From: Anastrepha obliqua
Taxonomy: Eukaryota; Arthropoda; Insecta; Diptera; Tephritidae
Length of the DNA: 64,000 nucleotides
NCBI RefSeq assembly: GCF_027943255.1
Contig: NC_072892.1
Span: 167,464,792 to 167,528,791, forward strand
Direction: 5' to 3'
Below, piece by piece: positions 12,090 through 22,500 of the stretch (position 1 is its first letter; every line of letters begins with the position of its first letter). The notes beneath the pieces are model-generated. The model searched no databases and had not been told where the DNA came from. It saw only the letters and a program-made list of their open reading frames with translations. The translations under genes and the position numbers were made by a program.

Positions 12090-12342
12090 ATGTCTTCGCA
12101 CTTACAGCGGCCGTTGTTGTTGTCGTTTTAACAGTAATAGCAGTAACAGCGGCCGTCGTTGTTGTTGCTGTTGTTGTAGCAGCATAAACATTCCCCGTGC
12201 ATATAACAGGAATGCTGCTGAAGTAACAGTCCTTGGCCGGATATAAATCCGGGTCGTTCCGGTTACGTAGAACCGACTGTCGTGGGACCCGTGGTCTACT
12301 GCGTTGACTGAAACACCCCTTCCTCTCCTTCTGGAGAGACAC
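12090..12342 (-). mobile_element. Non-LTR retrotransposon end fragment with (CAA)n tail
   Basis: On the minus strand the sequence runs from a GC-rich block that can be read as RPRVPRQSVLRNRNDPDLYP, through CAGCAGCATTCC, to TTTATGCTGCTACAACAACA and an interrupted CAA/CGG tail. I recognise this organisation as the terminal part of a jockey-like LINE common in flies. The reading frame is a by-product of conserved DNA rather than a demonstrated protein. The same GCTACAACAACAACA terminus occurs on the LINE pieces at 23977-24432. Confidence 0.55.
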
Positions 12343-13727
12343 CTTTTCCGGGACTACTCTCTACATTACTTCGGAAGGGCCCAGAACAGCATCCATAAAG
12401 GACTAATTCTATTCGCCCTCATCTGCGCCCAATTTACTTGTAGCCAGCTTTCATGCTGTAGGCTCGTCTTCTTGTGCCTCTGCTTTGTTTTTTCGTAAGA
12501 CGTTCTCGATGTATCGCTTCACCGAGTTTCAGCTGCATCACGTTCGAGCATTTTGCCGATTATGTTGCTCGGCGCGATCTTATTAATCTGCTTCCTCAGA
12601 GCAGCATCTCTTTCCGCAAGCCATCTGCCACAACGAATGAAAATCTTCGCGGCCTACACACTTGGGGTCGCTTACCTTATCCAAGCGGTGTAGATATCTC
12701 CGGAAGCATCCATGGCCTGAGAGGAACTGAGGAACTTAAGAAGTAATTCACTTCCCCGAAGTTCCTTTGTGCCTTTCCTTTTTTTTTATTTTACAAAAAC
12801 CTTGCATTATTCCCAGTGCTCCCCGGAAAAGTTTGCTCAATTCAAAGCAGGCGTTCGTAATGGGACCCCCTTTAGTGTACCGTATATTACCGAACAAGTG
12901 ATCAAGCGTAAAAGGACAAACGTGTAACACGACATTGTCACAATAACAAATACCATATGTGTGTGTGTGCATGCAACAAACATACCAAAAGCACATAAAT
13001 ACTTGTACGTTGCAACAGCAATCCGTAGCTGTGTCGTGTGTTTTCCACAAATGGCACTTTTAAGCCGTTTTGTAAAATAATTGACGACTAACCATTTTGG
13101 GCTGCTGGACAAGCGGACCCAAACATCCACGGAGCTCGTGTGTCGTGCATACTCGTATACCCAAAGAGGTAATAATTTTCTTGTGGCAAGTTGTGTTGCC
13201 ACATTGGAGATAATGATATGAGAAAACTAAATGAGGTTTTTAAAAGTTTTCAAAAAAAAAAAACACACACACAAAAAAAGCCCAATATAGAAAAAACGAA
13301 TTACGTTTAAGCGGAAAACCAACAGTGATTTGTATTTTCGAGCCATTACTTGTGTGTAACAGACTTATAGATTGTTTTATGACCACCACATGTATGTATA
13401 AATGTGTGCATGTGTGTATGTGTGGTGTTCCGCAAACCATTTATAATAGTTTTTCTTAAGCTTAACTCTTTGTCAGCATACGTTTAAACATAATTTTACG
13501 TGGTATTCAATTTTTTTTTATACTATACTAATTTTTTACTCGCTTGAATACTTCGCAATTCTGACATCTGTTTTTAAGTGTATTGGAGGTTATTGTAGTG
13601 GTTTCAACGTAACAATTAAATTGTAACATATGTGCGAAAAGCAGCCATCACGTGATGTAATCGCACAGTCATCGCATGTGTCTGAGGAGGGCGCTCCTCA
13701 GTTGTGGCAGATGGGAGTGAGTTGGAA
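12343..13727. other. Unassigned DNA, first part GC-richer
   Basis: Up to about 12760 the base composition resembles retroelement coding DNA, but no motif could be confirmed. After that the DNA is ordinary AT-rich sequence with a short (GT)n near 12957. Overlapping open stretches of 100-121 codons at 12748-13202 (minus) are unrecognised. Confidence 0.35.
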
Positions 13728-14378
13728 GTTAGTAGCAAACATAAAAACAGAAGAATATAATGTAAAATATTTTTATTAATACATGGAATTTGGTTATTCG
13801 GTATTTCCGAGACAAAAAAAAAATTAAAAATTGTTTAAGATAAAAAATTAAATTAAATAAAACAAGAAGAAATAATAAAAGGGAAACAAAGAGAATAAGA
13901 AATTGATAAAAATAAGAAAACAAAAAAATTAAAAAAACAGCAAATAACATCAAAATGAAAAAGAAGTAAAATTCATAGACTACATACAAAAAAAAAAAAA
14001 ACAAAAATTAAAAAAAATAAATAAATACAAAAAGAACATAAAATAACATCAAAATGAAAAATAAATAAAATTCATAGGCTACAACAAAAAAAATTTTTTT
14101 TTTACATAAAAAATTGAATTAAATAAAACAAGAAGAAATAAGAAAAGAAAAAAAATAGATAAAAATAAGAAAAAAAATAAAAAAATAAATTAAAAAAAAA
14201 CAAGTAAAAAGAGAATAAAAAAAGGAAAAAAAATTAAAAAAAATAAATAAATAAATAAAATCAAAAAAAAAATAACAGAAAAAACATTAATATGAAAAAT
14301 AAGTAAAATTCATAGACTACATACAAAAAAAAAATTAACAAACATTTTTAAAATAAATAATTAAATTAAAACAAAGAA

Positions 14379-15362
14379 ATCGAAATGCCCTCTGACTATA
14401 TATACAGATGGTTCAAAACAAGACGGCAAAGTGGGATTTGGAATCTTTTCCAATTCCCCTCACATCAATCTATCATTTAGATTACCCGACTACTGTAGCG
14501 TATTCCAAGCGGAAGTATGCGCTATCTGGTATGCTGCGAAAACTCTCTTAGAAAATAGAATATCACTAGAGGATATCCGCTTTTTCACCGACAGTCAAGC
14601 GGCCGTTCGAGCACTCAGCTCCTCTTATACCCACTCAGATGTGGTTCGATCCTGTCTCTTATCTCTTAACGAGATAAGTGTTCAGAATTCTGTCCAAGTT
14701 ATCTGGATACCGGGTCACAGTGGATTCGAAGGTAACTGCAAAGCTGATGAGCTCGCAAGAGCTGGAGCTGCGCAATCATATGTTAGTAACTTACCCACAA
14801 TCCACATTCCGCTCTCAACATGTAAAATGCTCATCGATCGAGAATTTCACAGCATTGCTGATCGGAGGTGGCGAGTGGAAACTACTTGCGTTACGACCAG
14901 ACAAATCTGGCCATCCTACAATCTGAAACAGACAAAAACCCTTATAAGTCTTTCGAAACACGAACTAAGGCATATAACATCTCTTATCACCGGCCACTGC
15001 CTTTTGGGCACTCACGCACGTCGGCTCGGGGTTCCTCAACACGACCTGTGCAGATACTGCGAGGACGAAGATGAGGAAGTATCGAGCAGACATTTGCTGT
15101 GCAGTTGTCCGGGTCTAGCCAGAAGTCGACTCGCTCTTCTAGGCTCTCCAACAATTGACAATCTTTCAGTACTCTCGGACCTGAAAATCGAATCTCTCAT
15201 CAAATTTTCGAAACGAATTAATATCTTTGACCAAAATCTACAATAAAAATCTCGGTTAGGTGGGGAAATCATTTAAAATAATGAGCTCTAGGGCAACACA
15301 ACGGACCCAACTTGCGGTCTATGTGGCACTCCGATGCGGGGTCACCCTTAAACCAACCAACC
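14379..15362 (+). mobile_element. 5'-truncated RNase H LINE with 11-bp target-site duplication
   Basis: AAAACAAAGAA occurs at 14368-14378 and again at 15363-15373. The uninterrupted satellite unit near 15988-16015 contains this 11-mer once in the same context, so it is the target site. The insert begins inside the RNase H domain and ends with a short 3' UTR finishing in AAACCAACCAACC and no poly(A). This is a typical target-primed, severely 5'-truncated insertion. It postdates the satellite array. Confidence 0.85.
14380..15246 (+). CDS. Partial LINE ORF2: RNase H domain plus C-terminal zinc knuckle
   Basis: The frame is open from the insertion edge to TAA at 15244-15246 with no stop. It starts with TIYTDGSKQDGKVGFGIFS. 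All four RNase H acidic positions can be seen: D in YTDGS, E in FQAEV, D in FTDSQAA and D in CKADELA. WIPGHSGFEGN also matches the family. The C-terminal part has SLITGHCLLGTHARRLG and then a C-x2-C...H-x4-C knuckle (CRYC, RHLLCSC). A full ORF2 would also carry endonuclease and reverse transcriptase, which are missing, so the fragment cannot mobilise itself. It is of the I/R1/LOA type. The open frame suggests a recent insertion. Confidence 0.9.
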   Translation, partial: SKCPLTIYTDGSKQDGKVGFGIFSNSPHINLSFRLPDYCSVFQAEVCAIWYAAKTLLENRISLEDIRFFTDSQAAVRALSSSYTHSDVVRSCLLSLNEISVQNSVQVIWIPGHSGFEGNCKADELARAGAAQSYVSNLPTIHIPLSTCKMLIDREFHSIADRRWRVETTCVTTRQIWPSYNLKQTKTLISLSKHELRHITSLITGHCLLGTHARRLGVPQHDLCRYCEDEDEEVSSRHLLCSCPGLARSRLALLGSPTIDNLSVLSDLKIESLIKFSKRINIFDQNLQ

Positions 15363-16619
15363 AAAACAAAGAAGAAATAATAAAAGAGAAACAAAGAGGA
15401 TAAAATAATAGATAAATATGTAACCGAAAATATCATCAAAATGGAAAATAAGTAAAACTCATAGGCTACAACAGAAAAAAAACAAACATTTTTTAAATAA
15501 AAAATTAAATGAAATAAAACAAGAAGAAATAATAAAAGAAAAATAAAGATAAAAAAATTTATAAAAACAAGAAAAAAAATAAAAAAAATTAAAAACAAAA
15601 TTAAAAAAAGTTAAAAAAAAATAATAAAAAAGTTAAAAAAAAACATTTAAAAAAAAATTAAAAAAATAAATTAAAAAAATAAAAAAAAAAACATAAATTA
15701 ACATCAAAATGAAAAATAAATAAAATTCATAGGCTACAACAAAAAAAAAATTTTTTTACATAAAAAATTAAATTAAATAAAACAAGAAGAAATAATAAAA
15801 GAAAAAAAAGAGAATAAAATATAAAAAATATAAAATAGATAAAAATAAATAAAAAAACAAGTAAAAAAAGAATAAGAAAAGGAAAAAAAATTAAAAAAAA
15901 ATAACAGAAAAAACATTAATATGAAAAATAAGTAAAATTCATAGACTACATACAAAAAAAAAATTAACAAACATTTTTAAAATAAATAATTAAATTAAAA
16001 CAAAGAAGAAATAAAAAAAGAGAAACAAAGAGGATAAAAAAATAGATAAACATGTAACCGAAAATATCATCAAAATGGAAAATAAGTAAAACTCATAGGC
16101 TACAACGAAAAAAAAAATTGTTTAAATAAAAAATTAAATAAAATAAAACAAGAAGAAATAATAAAAGATAAACAAAGAGGATAAAAAAATAGATAAACAT
16201 GTAACAGAAAATATCATCAAAATGGAAAATAAGTAAAATTCATGGGGTACAACAAAAAAAAATTAAATAAAAAATTGAATAAAATAAAACAAGAAGAAAT
16301 AAGAAAAGCAAAAAAACAAATATAAAAAAATTTATAAAAATAAGAAAGAAAATTAAAAAAAAAAAAAAAAATTTAAAAAAAACAAAAAAAATTAAAAAAA
16401 AAGTTAATTAAAAAACACCTAAAAGAACAAAAATTAAACAAAAAATAAAGAAATTTAAACAAATAAAAAAAAAATTAAAAAAAAACATAAAATAACATCA
16501 AAATGAAAAAGACGTAAAATTCATAGACTACCCACAAGCTGATTTTCTTGGTTCAAATAGTTGCTAGCTTTATCTTTTCATTTTGTAAAAGATTAGCAGC
16601 GGTTTTAGTGATGAGTTTT

Positions 16620-16879
16620 TGGCGCTTACACCATTTTTTGGATGTTGGGACGAGCACCTCCTCCTATTTGCGGCGTGCGACTTGATGTTGGTCCCACAAA
16701 ATGGAGGGACCTACAGTTTTCAGCTGACTTCGAACGGCAGATGATTTTTTATGAGGCGGTTTTTCATGGCAGAAATGCACTCGGCGGTTTGGCATTGCTT
16801 GCCGATGGGCGGTCGCTTTAAAAAAAAAACTTTCGAATGGTGGTCTCGCACTAGCCCATTCGCCTACAGCGAGCGCCAT
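16620..16879 (-). mobile_element. tRNA-derived SINE copy lacking the B box
   Basis: This belongs to the SINE family described at 21071-21377. The tail (GGCGCTTACACC), the body block TTGATGTTGGTCCCACAAA and the head (CATTCGCCTACAGCGAGCGCC) are all present. The roughly 45-bp segment that would contain the Pol III B box (GGTTCGAATC) is missing and replaced by an A run. Its internal promoter is therefore incomplete. Confidence 0.8.
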
Positions 16880-16894
16880 TCAAAAACGAAATGC

Positions 16895-16930
16895 GATGAT
16901 TAATTTTGCGCCACTTGGTATACCAAATTT
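16895..16930 (+). repeat. Left copy of a 36-bp direct repeat
   Basis: GATGATTAATTTTGCGCCAC and the following TTGGTA recur at 17935-17970 with only a few mismatches. The two copies bracket the mariner end and the P-like fragment. Confidence 0.75.
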
Positions 16931-16954
16931 AAAAAACAAAAATTAAATATATTA

Positions 16955-17187
16955 AGTTGGGGAATAAGTTCGCAGCGTTTTTTCCGAAGACTTTTATTTA
17001 CATAAAAAAAAAGATATAATTATATCAGTCAGTTAATCAATTATATAATTGCCGTTGCTGTTTACAACCTCATCCCACCACTCGACCAATTTGTTGATGC
17101 CGTTCCGCCAAAAATCGCCTGGTCTGGTGTCAAAGAAGTTGTTGAAGCAGTTTTTAAAGGCCTCTTTGTTATCGAAGGTAACGAAAG
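16955..17187 (-). mobile_element. Mariner-like element 3' end (transposase C-terminus)
   Basis: The left edge TTGGGGAATAAGTTCGCAGC resembles a mariner terminal repeat. Reading the minus strand toward it gives FDNKEAFKNCFNNFFDTRPG, then DFWRNGINKLVE.WDEVVNS and NGNYIID before a stop. That is the standard mariner C-terminus pattern (FF..R...F...GI..L..RW..V....G.Y). Catalytic regions are absent. It abuts the P-like fragment near 17188. Confidence 0.7.
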
Positions 17188-17934
17188 TTTGAGTTTTGAT
17201 TATTTCAGAGCAGATTCTAAAGAAAAAGTAATCAAAGGCATATAGAAATTAAAACGTTTGCTAAAAAATTTTTTGTTGTACCAAAAAACGTGGGCAAAAG
17301 AATCCTTTAAGTTTTTTTATGTCCCAAAAGACAAAATGCAAAGAAAAGTCGGAGTAAAATGGTGCGGCACTTCGTTAAAACCAGACAAAACAGTTTGTGG
17401 GCATCACTTTTCAGCAATGACTGTCAAGATCGGGCAAGATCAGAAGAGGGCGAAGTTGTCTAGTGAAGGTCTTTCGATGCCTATCGAAATTTTCATTGTT
17501 AAAATGAGTCCAAGGTGAAACAAAGTAAGTCCTTTTTTATTTAAAAAGTTTAGTTTTATGTAAATGCGTTTTGATTTAGTTCATGTACTGATTGTCGCGT
17601 GTTTCCTGTAGAAAAATAATTGGCCCATCTTAAGGATCGACTTCTGAAACTGGATAAATTCAAATACCACGTCAGTCAAATACTTTCTGAGGTGCAGATT
17701 AAAAAGTCGAAAAACTCAACCAAAACCATTCATTGGGCTTAGGACGATATGGCACAGGCGATATCCAACCTTCGTAAATGGATTAACATACGTAGGTCTT
17801 CTGAGAATGGGAAAATTATATTTTTTGTGGGAAACTTATACTTTTTATAATTTAAGTAGGTTGTCGATGCTTTTGTGAAACGTACCAAAAGTTGCAAAAA
17901 TTGTTAAAATCCAACAATTTAGTTGAAAATATTG
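17188..17934 (+). pseudogene. P-element-like transposase fragment (THAP exon, intron, second exon)
   Basis: Exon 1 includes KFFYVPKDKMQRKVGVKWCG and LKPDKTVCGHHFSA, which fits the second half of a THAP DNA-binding domain (FPKD..R..W, then C-x2-H-F). The first cysteine pair is not in frame. A donor GTAAGT at 17525 and acceptor CCTGTAG ending at 17611 bound an 87-bp intron. The second exon resembles the P transposase segment after the THAP domain (KSKNSTKTIHW...DDMAQAIS), with an in-frame stop in place of the tryptophan seen in the other copy. No catalytic region or TIR is present. An inverted copy lies at 22501-23234. Confidence 0.55.
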
Positions 17935-17970
17935 GATGATTAATTTTGCGCTACTTGGTACAACAAATGT
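17935..17970 (+). repeat. Right copy of the 36-bp direct repeat
   Basis: It matches 16895-16930, starting exactly where similarity between the two P-like fragments stops. Confidence 0.75.
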
Positions 17971-20336
17971 GATATATATTTTTAATCGCATTGCAACATT
18001 CTGCAATAAATAAGTGCTAAGATTTATGTATGTGTGTGTGTGTGCTTGCGGGCTTTAGAATCCACTGCAGCAATCGAATTTCAAATAAACCAGAAGAAAA
18101 AGTTTTCATAGCAGAAAAAGAACTAAATCAACTCTACGAGTTATTTTTTAACGAAATTTCCTGCGTGAATACGTGCATCATAAATTCTTAGCCATTGCTT
18201 GAGCCAACAACTAGACAACTGCAGACCGACCCACACTTCCCAAACCACGCAACCACTGAACCACAACAGCCACATCCGTGGCAAGCAACAATGGAAAAAT
18301 AGTCGACGAAAATGAAGCGAATAACCACAAATAAATCAACAAGAAACTTAAAACCAACAACAACAAAAACAAAAACAATGCGTCAGTTTTTAAAATACAT
18401 AGAAACATATTTACAACAACCCAACTGCACAGACATTAAATCAGAAAAAATGGAATGAAATTAAGACGAAATATTACACAAAACACACCTCGCTCGACCA
18501 AATTCAATTCAATTCAAGTACTGATGAGAATTTGATTATATCTTTTTTCATTTCGCTTTGTGTTTCACTCTTTTGTTTGTTTTGTTTTTTGTTGTTTTGT
18601 TTAAATTTATGTGAGGAGTAAAAAAAATGTAATACAAAAAAAATTTACAAAAAATCGACGCGGCAATCAAACTGAAATTCCAACAGCGTTTCACACAACA
18701 CCTTGCAGCAGCCCAGTGAAGGCGACGGCACTTGCAGCAGAAGCAGCCGAAGCAGCAGCACTAACGATATCAACAACAACAACAAATACACTTGAATACA
18801 CTTGAAATGAGGTGTACGCCGCACCGACGACGCGCTGAACAAGATGGAAGTCGCCATGGCAGGCAGAGCCGAAAGTGGGCAAATGTTGACTTTTTGATAA
18901 ACACAAAAAAACAAAAAAAAAAGTATAAAAAGAATATAAATAAACAAACAAGTCGTAGAATAAACACTCACATATGTACTTGCGAGCTCGCGCTCTGTGG
19001 AAATAGGAATGCAGCACAAAAAAGTACACACACACACCCACATACACATGTATAGGTACTCATAGCTGTAGTTGCATGCATTCTCAAGCAAGAGCAAAAG
19101 CAAAAGCAAATGTGAATGAACATAAAGCACAACAAAGCACTGCAAACTGGACACTAAGAATGCGACTATTAAACACTGCAGAAACACTGTATCCATAGCT
19201 CTTGCTGTTGCTCTATGCCGAGTTGAAGTTCCACTTTGTGGCCTTGGCATTCTGTAATTTTTATTGTACTCTTGCCAACACGAACTAACAAATTAGAATT
19301 GAACCGCGCGCCAGCCCTTCGGGGACCAGCCAGCCGCCCAGTCCGCAGTTAGCCTTCATCTACTGGTTTGGTTTGCTTTGGTTTGGTTTGGTTGGCTGTT
19401 GTCCTGTCGGCATCGATATTCAATAACCTTCTCAAGGTGCAATGCAATAAAAAGTTGCAACGTCGCATTGTTGCCCACAACACACACTTACATGCATGCC
19501 CACTTATGTGTGTGTGTGTGTGTGTGTGTGTATGGCGCATAGTTAGTTTGCTTGCAATGCCCACAATTTACTTGTACTTTTTGCCCACGGTGTTGCCAGT
19601 GCGGAGGCAACTTCAGCCATTTGTACCAGCAGCCAATTGGATTTTATGGCCATTATTGGTGTTTGCCGCATATTTCTGCGTTCGATGCCAGTTGCTGTTC
19701 ACTGCTGTCTTCTTATTATATGTATTATGCCATCTCGGTTTCCCAGAAAACTCGCACATTTGTTGTTGTGCCATTTCATGAGATTGTGGTAGTTTTATGG
19801 ATATAATAATCCAGAAATTACCTAAAAGGTGCCGCTATAAAGGCAAAGGAGTAGAAGATCTGTGTATACCAAATACACAAAGCAATTTTTAATTAAAATG
19901 TTTAAGCAAACAAACAAAGAAAATCGTAAAATAGTTGGCGGAGGTGTTTGCAAATCTATAGAAATATAGAAATTAATATTTTTTACCCCAAAGGTGCAGC
20001 GTGAAATATCTCCCGATTGTCTTTGAAGCAAGTAATAACCGATAAATTGTTTTTGGACAATGATTTCACTGATTTGGAGCTGACGTCAATGTATATCAGA
20101 AATCAGAAATTCCTATATGGTATTTCAGCAAGAAATATATAAAAAGATATCATACGAGGGCAGTTTGTTAATTCAGTGACTTTTTGAACAAAATATTTTT
20201 TTTTAGGCAAAAGAGCGTTTTCAAAATTTCCATCGCAGTTAAGGATTTTTTTTATTTTCTCTTTTTGTATAAAACGACATAATTTCTTAGCTTAGTTAAT
20301 TTTAAAGACTGATACCTTGTTGTTTACATATATATA
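17971..20336. other. Unassigned DNA with simple repeats
   Basis: It contains GT runs at 18030-18042 and 19506-19532, CAA/GCA-rich stretches near 18700-18790 and A-rich stretches. A 201-codon open stretch at 18645-19250 (minus) is almost entirely Leu/Phe/Cys/Val runs from CA- and AAG-rich DNA. Another at 19368-19781 (plus) runs through the GT repeat. Neither looks like a gene. Confidence 0.45.
19506..19532 (+). repeat. (GT)n dinucleotide microsatellite
   Basis: About thirteen GT units, nearly uninterrupted. Confidence 0.95.
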
Positions 20337-21066
20337 CACGGCCGTCGAGGTAAATCCGGAATGTTGAGCTTAAAAACAAAACTATTGGATATTTACTCAA
20401 AAATAATTTTATTTGCACTTAACTTTGTATAATGTGAGTACAACATATCATAGTTGAAAATTATTCAATGGTAGCTCAATCTCGTGCAATTACCTGCTCC
20501 AGCCGGGACCTGAAGCGCCCACATGCGCGAGCTACCTCCTCTTTGTTCATTGTGGTCATCACTTCCTCGATGGTTGTCTTCACAGCGTCCTTAGTGTTAT
20601 GAGGCTTCACGTTAACTTTTGTTTCAACTGTGCCCCACACGTAATAACCAAGAGGATTGCAGTCTGGGCTTGAAGGTGGCCAAAAATCTGGTGACCAGTG
20701 GTAGGGTAGGTTATTCTGGAGCCAAGCCTGAGTCTTCTTTGCCTTGTGAGCAGGTGCGGAGTCCTGCTGAAACACATATTCTCTTCCAGCAGCCACGCGG
20801 TCCATCCAGGGTTTAACAACTTGCGTTTTTTTGTAACCAAACCACTCAATTATCTCTTTAGGGCTTTTTCCGGCGCGAAGTGACTCTAGTATCGCAGCTC
20901 TTCTGTCCTGCTCTCGACTCATCGTTTCACTAGCACTTACTCCGGCACTCCAATGTCAATCAGGAAACAATACACTAAAAATATGTCTCTTTATCAGCGG
21001 TTTTAGACTTAACGCTACTGCTCCAGAGCTTTCGAAATGTTTTCCGGATTTACCTCGACGGCCCTG
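20337..21066 (-). mobile_element. Internally deleted maT-type mariner with near-identical TIRs
   Basis: The left end CACGGCCGTCGAGGTAAATC and the right end (reverse complement CAGGGCCGTCGAGGTAAATC) form inverted repeats of about 25 bp with one visible mismatch. Each is flanked by TA, the mariner target. The element is 730 bp, compared with about 1.3 kb for complete relatives. The retained TIRs suggest it could have been mobilised in trans by a full-length relative. A SINE starts a few bases beyond the right end. Confidence 0.9.
20476..20922 (-). pseudogene. Deleted maT-like transposase (148 aa)
   Basis: The ATG at 20922 opens MSREQDRRAAILESLRAGKS, the start of the N-terminal helix-turn-helix. 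After GYKKTQV the protein jumps to VKPWMDRVAAGREYVFQQD, so about half of a normal 340-residue transposase, including the first catalytic Asp, is deleted in frame. The second Asp is in FQQDSAPAH. The position expected to hold the third, 38 residues later, reads NPLGYYVW with Gly for Asp; this spacing fits the DD37D (maT) group. The deletion kept the frame open. The product cannot be catalytic, but it is not excluded that it binds DNA. Confidence 0.85.
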
Positions 21067-21070
21067 TATA

Positions 21071-21377
21071 TAATTGGCGCGTACACCCTCTTTGGGTGCT
21101 TGGCGGAGCTCCTCCTCCTATTTGTTGTGTTCGTCTTGATGTTGTTTCACAAATGGAGGGACGTACAGTTTCAAGCCGACTCCGAACGGCAGATATTTTT
21201 ATGAGGAGCTTTTTCATGGCAGAAATACACTCGGAGGTTTGCCATTGCCTGCCGAGGGGCGACCACTATTAGAAAAATGTTTTTCTTAATTTGGTGTTTC
21301 ACCGAGATTCGAACCTACGTTCTCTCTGTGAATTCCGAATGGTAGTCCCGCACCAACCCATTCGGCTACGGCGGCCG
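21071..21377 (-). mobile_element. tRNA-Ser-derived SINE, near-complete reference copy
   Basis: On the minus strand the head reads GCCGTAGCCGAATGGGTTGG (A box) and, about 50 bp later, GTAGGTTCGAATCTCGG (B box). The intervening arms align with a tRNA-Ser, including the GACTA before the anticodon loop, a long variable arm and the GCGTAGGTTCGAAT T arm. A tRNA-unrelated body of about 200 bp follows and ends in GTACGCGCCAATTA. Other copies are at 16620-16879, 22245-22353, 29519-29668, 42066-42347, 58743-59044 and 62978-63286. It sits between the maT element and the TIR element. Confidence 0.85.
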
Positions 21378-21392
21378 TATATTGTATAAATA

Positions 21393-21923
21393 GGTCCGTT
21401 CATGTAAAATTTATCCAGTAACTTACCAGTTATTTAATTTCCGAGAATTCTCTCTCAAAGAGGAAAATATCAAAAACAGTACAAGAACGCAAAACCAGAG
21501 TAACAATTTGTTGACAAGAAAAATCACAAAAATTCAATTTTTTTTCATTTGAGCTACCTCGTATTTAATTAAAAAAAGAATAAAGCAAATAAAATGCAAA
21601 ATAACGAGCTTCGGCATCACATGATTTAATTTTGTCCACAATAATTTGTTCTATTTCATCATCGCTGTCAGATGAAAAACATTCCATTAGCAATTGCGAT
21701 TCGCAAAATTGAACTCAAATTTGTTTTTACTTTGCGATCAGCTGTTTTTCTCACTTACAATTTCTTACAAGCAAAACTTTATCCAGTAAAAACTTGCAAC
21801 TTCCCCTCAAAATGTAATGCCATTTTGCTCTCTCACTTTCACCTACTTTGCAATTTTTACATAAACACCAAAACGTGATTATTTGTGACAATTGTTACAA
21901 ACTATTTGCTTCATGAGCAGATT
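21393..21923 (-). mobile_element. TIR element, short copy (family of 684-1572)
   Basis: It starts GGTCCGTTCATGTAAAA and ends near TTCATGAGCAGATT. It is collinear with 684-1572 apart from the absence of about 300 internal bp. On the minus strand it encodes LLMECFSSDSDDEIEQIIVD and continues as KIKSCDAEARYFAFYLLYS before decaying. This looks better preserved than the matching stretch of the long copy. The SINE at 21071-21377 ends only about 15 bp before it. Confidence 0.65.
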
Positions 21924-22244
21924 TCTTGAAAAATTTTAGAAGAAAAGCTATCAAAGTTGAAAATATGAAAAGAAAAAAAAATAGTATATATTTTAGACTG
22001 ATTACAAATGTATACTATATATTCAAACCATAATTCCGTAAAAAAAGGTTGTGTAAAATCTGACAACTGCTTTCGGAGGCTACTAAATTCATTAATGCAA
22101 TTTGGAAGGAAATGAAAAAAGGGGCATAAGTTTTTCCCCTTTCTCATAAGGTAGTAAAAAATTGAAAAAAGGTCGACGTAAACCATAGAATAGTTTTATG
22201 CTATTTTATGAATGCTATTTAGTTATTTCTAATTTTAACTTAAC
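21924..22244. other. Unassigned AT-rich DNA
   Basis: No motif or repeat was recognised between the TIR element and the SINE fragment. Confidence 0.4.
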
Positions 22245-22353
22245 TATTCCGGTGGATGTGCGTGTTGATGTTGTTCAACAAATGGAGGGACCTACAATTT
22301 TAAGTCGACTCCGAACGGAAAATGGTTTTTAGGAGGAGCTTTTTCGTGGCAGG
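22245..22353 (-). mobile_element. SINE body fragment
   Basis: Blocks TTGATGTTGTTCAACAAATG, AGGGACCTACA and AGGAGCTTTTTCGTGGCAG match the body of the SINE family in the same order. The tRNA-derived head and the tail are both missing. Confidence 0.75.
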
Positions 22354-22500
22354 ATTATTTACTATGTTCTTGGTAGTTTTTTTTTTAAAGCATTAATTTA
22401 GTAATGTTTCCAAAACTGGTATGATTTTTTTCAGGTTTTAGAAAGCTGAATATTCTATGTGATAACCAAAACCATACAGAAAAAAAGACAACTTAACTTA

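Larger units (their letters stand above)
13728..16533 (+). repeat. A-rich satellite array interrupted by a LINE
   Basis: About nine copies of a block built on AACATCAAAATGAAAAATAA followed by GTAAAATTCATAG and CTACA recur. Examples are near 13945, 14043, 14286, 15434, 15704, 15916, 16067, 16214 and 16496. They are separated by A-rich linkers that often include AATAAAACAAGAAGAAATAA. The period varies between roughly 100 and 300 bp. All copies point the same way. The array is split at 14379-15362 by a retrotransposon insertion. Confidence 0.8.

Noticed and set aside
12085..12342. Thr-rich 85-residue protein
   Set aside because: The frame covers a LINE end and its CAA-type tail; the poly-Thr is the tail.
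13729..14004. Phe/Leu/Tyr-rich membrane protein frame (and similar at 15269-15598 and 15773-15970)
   Set aside because: They are translations of the A-rich satellite on the opposite strand.
18645..19250. 201-codon minus-strand open frame
   Set aside because: It is dominated by Leu, Cys, Val and Phe runs arising from CAA/CAG- and A-rich DNA and CA repeats; no domain or conserved motif.
19368..19781. 137-codon plus-strand open frame with many hydrophobic residues
   Set aside because: It reads straight through a (GT)n microsatellite (poly Cys-Val), so the membrane-like character is a repeat artefact.
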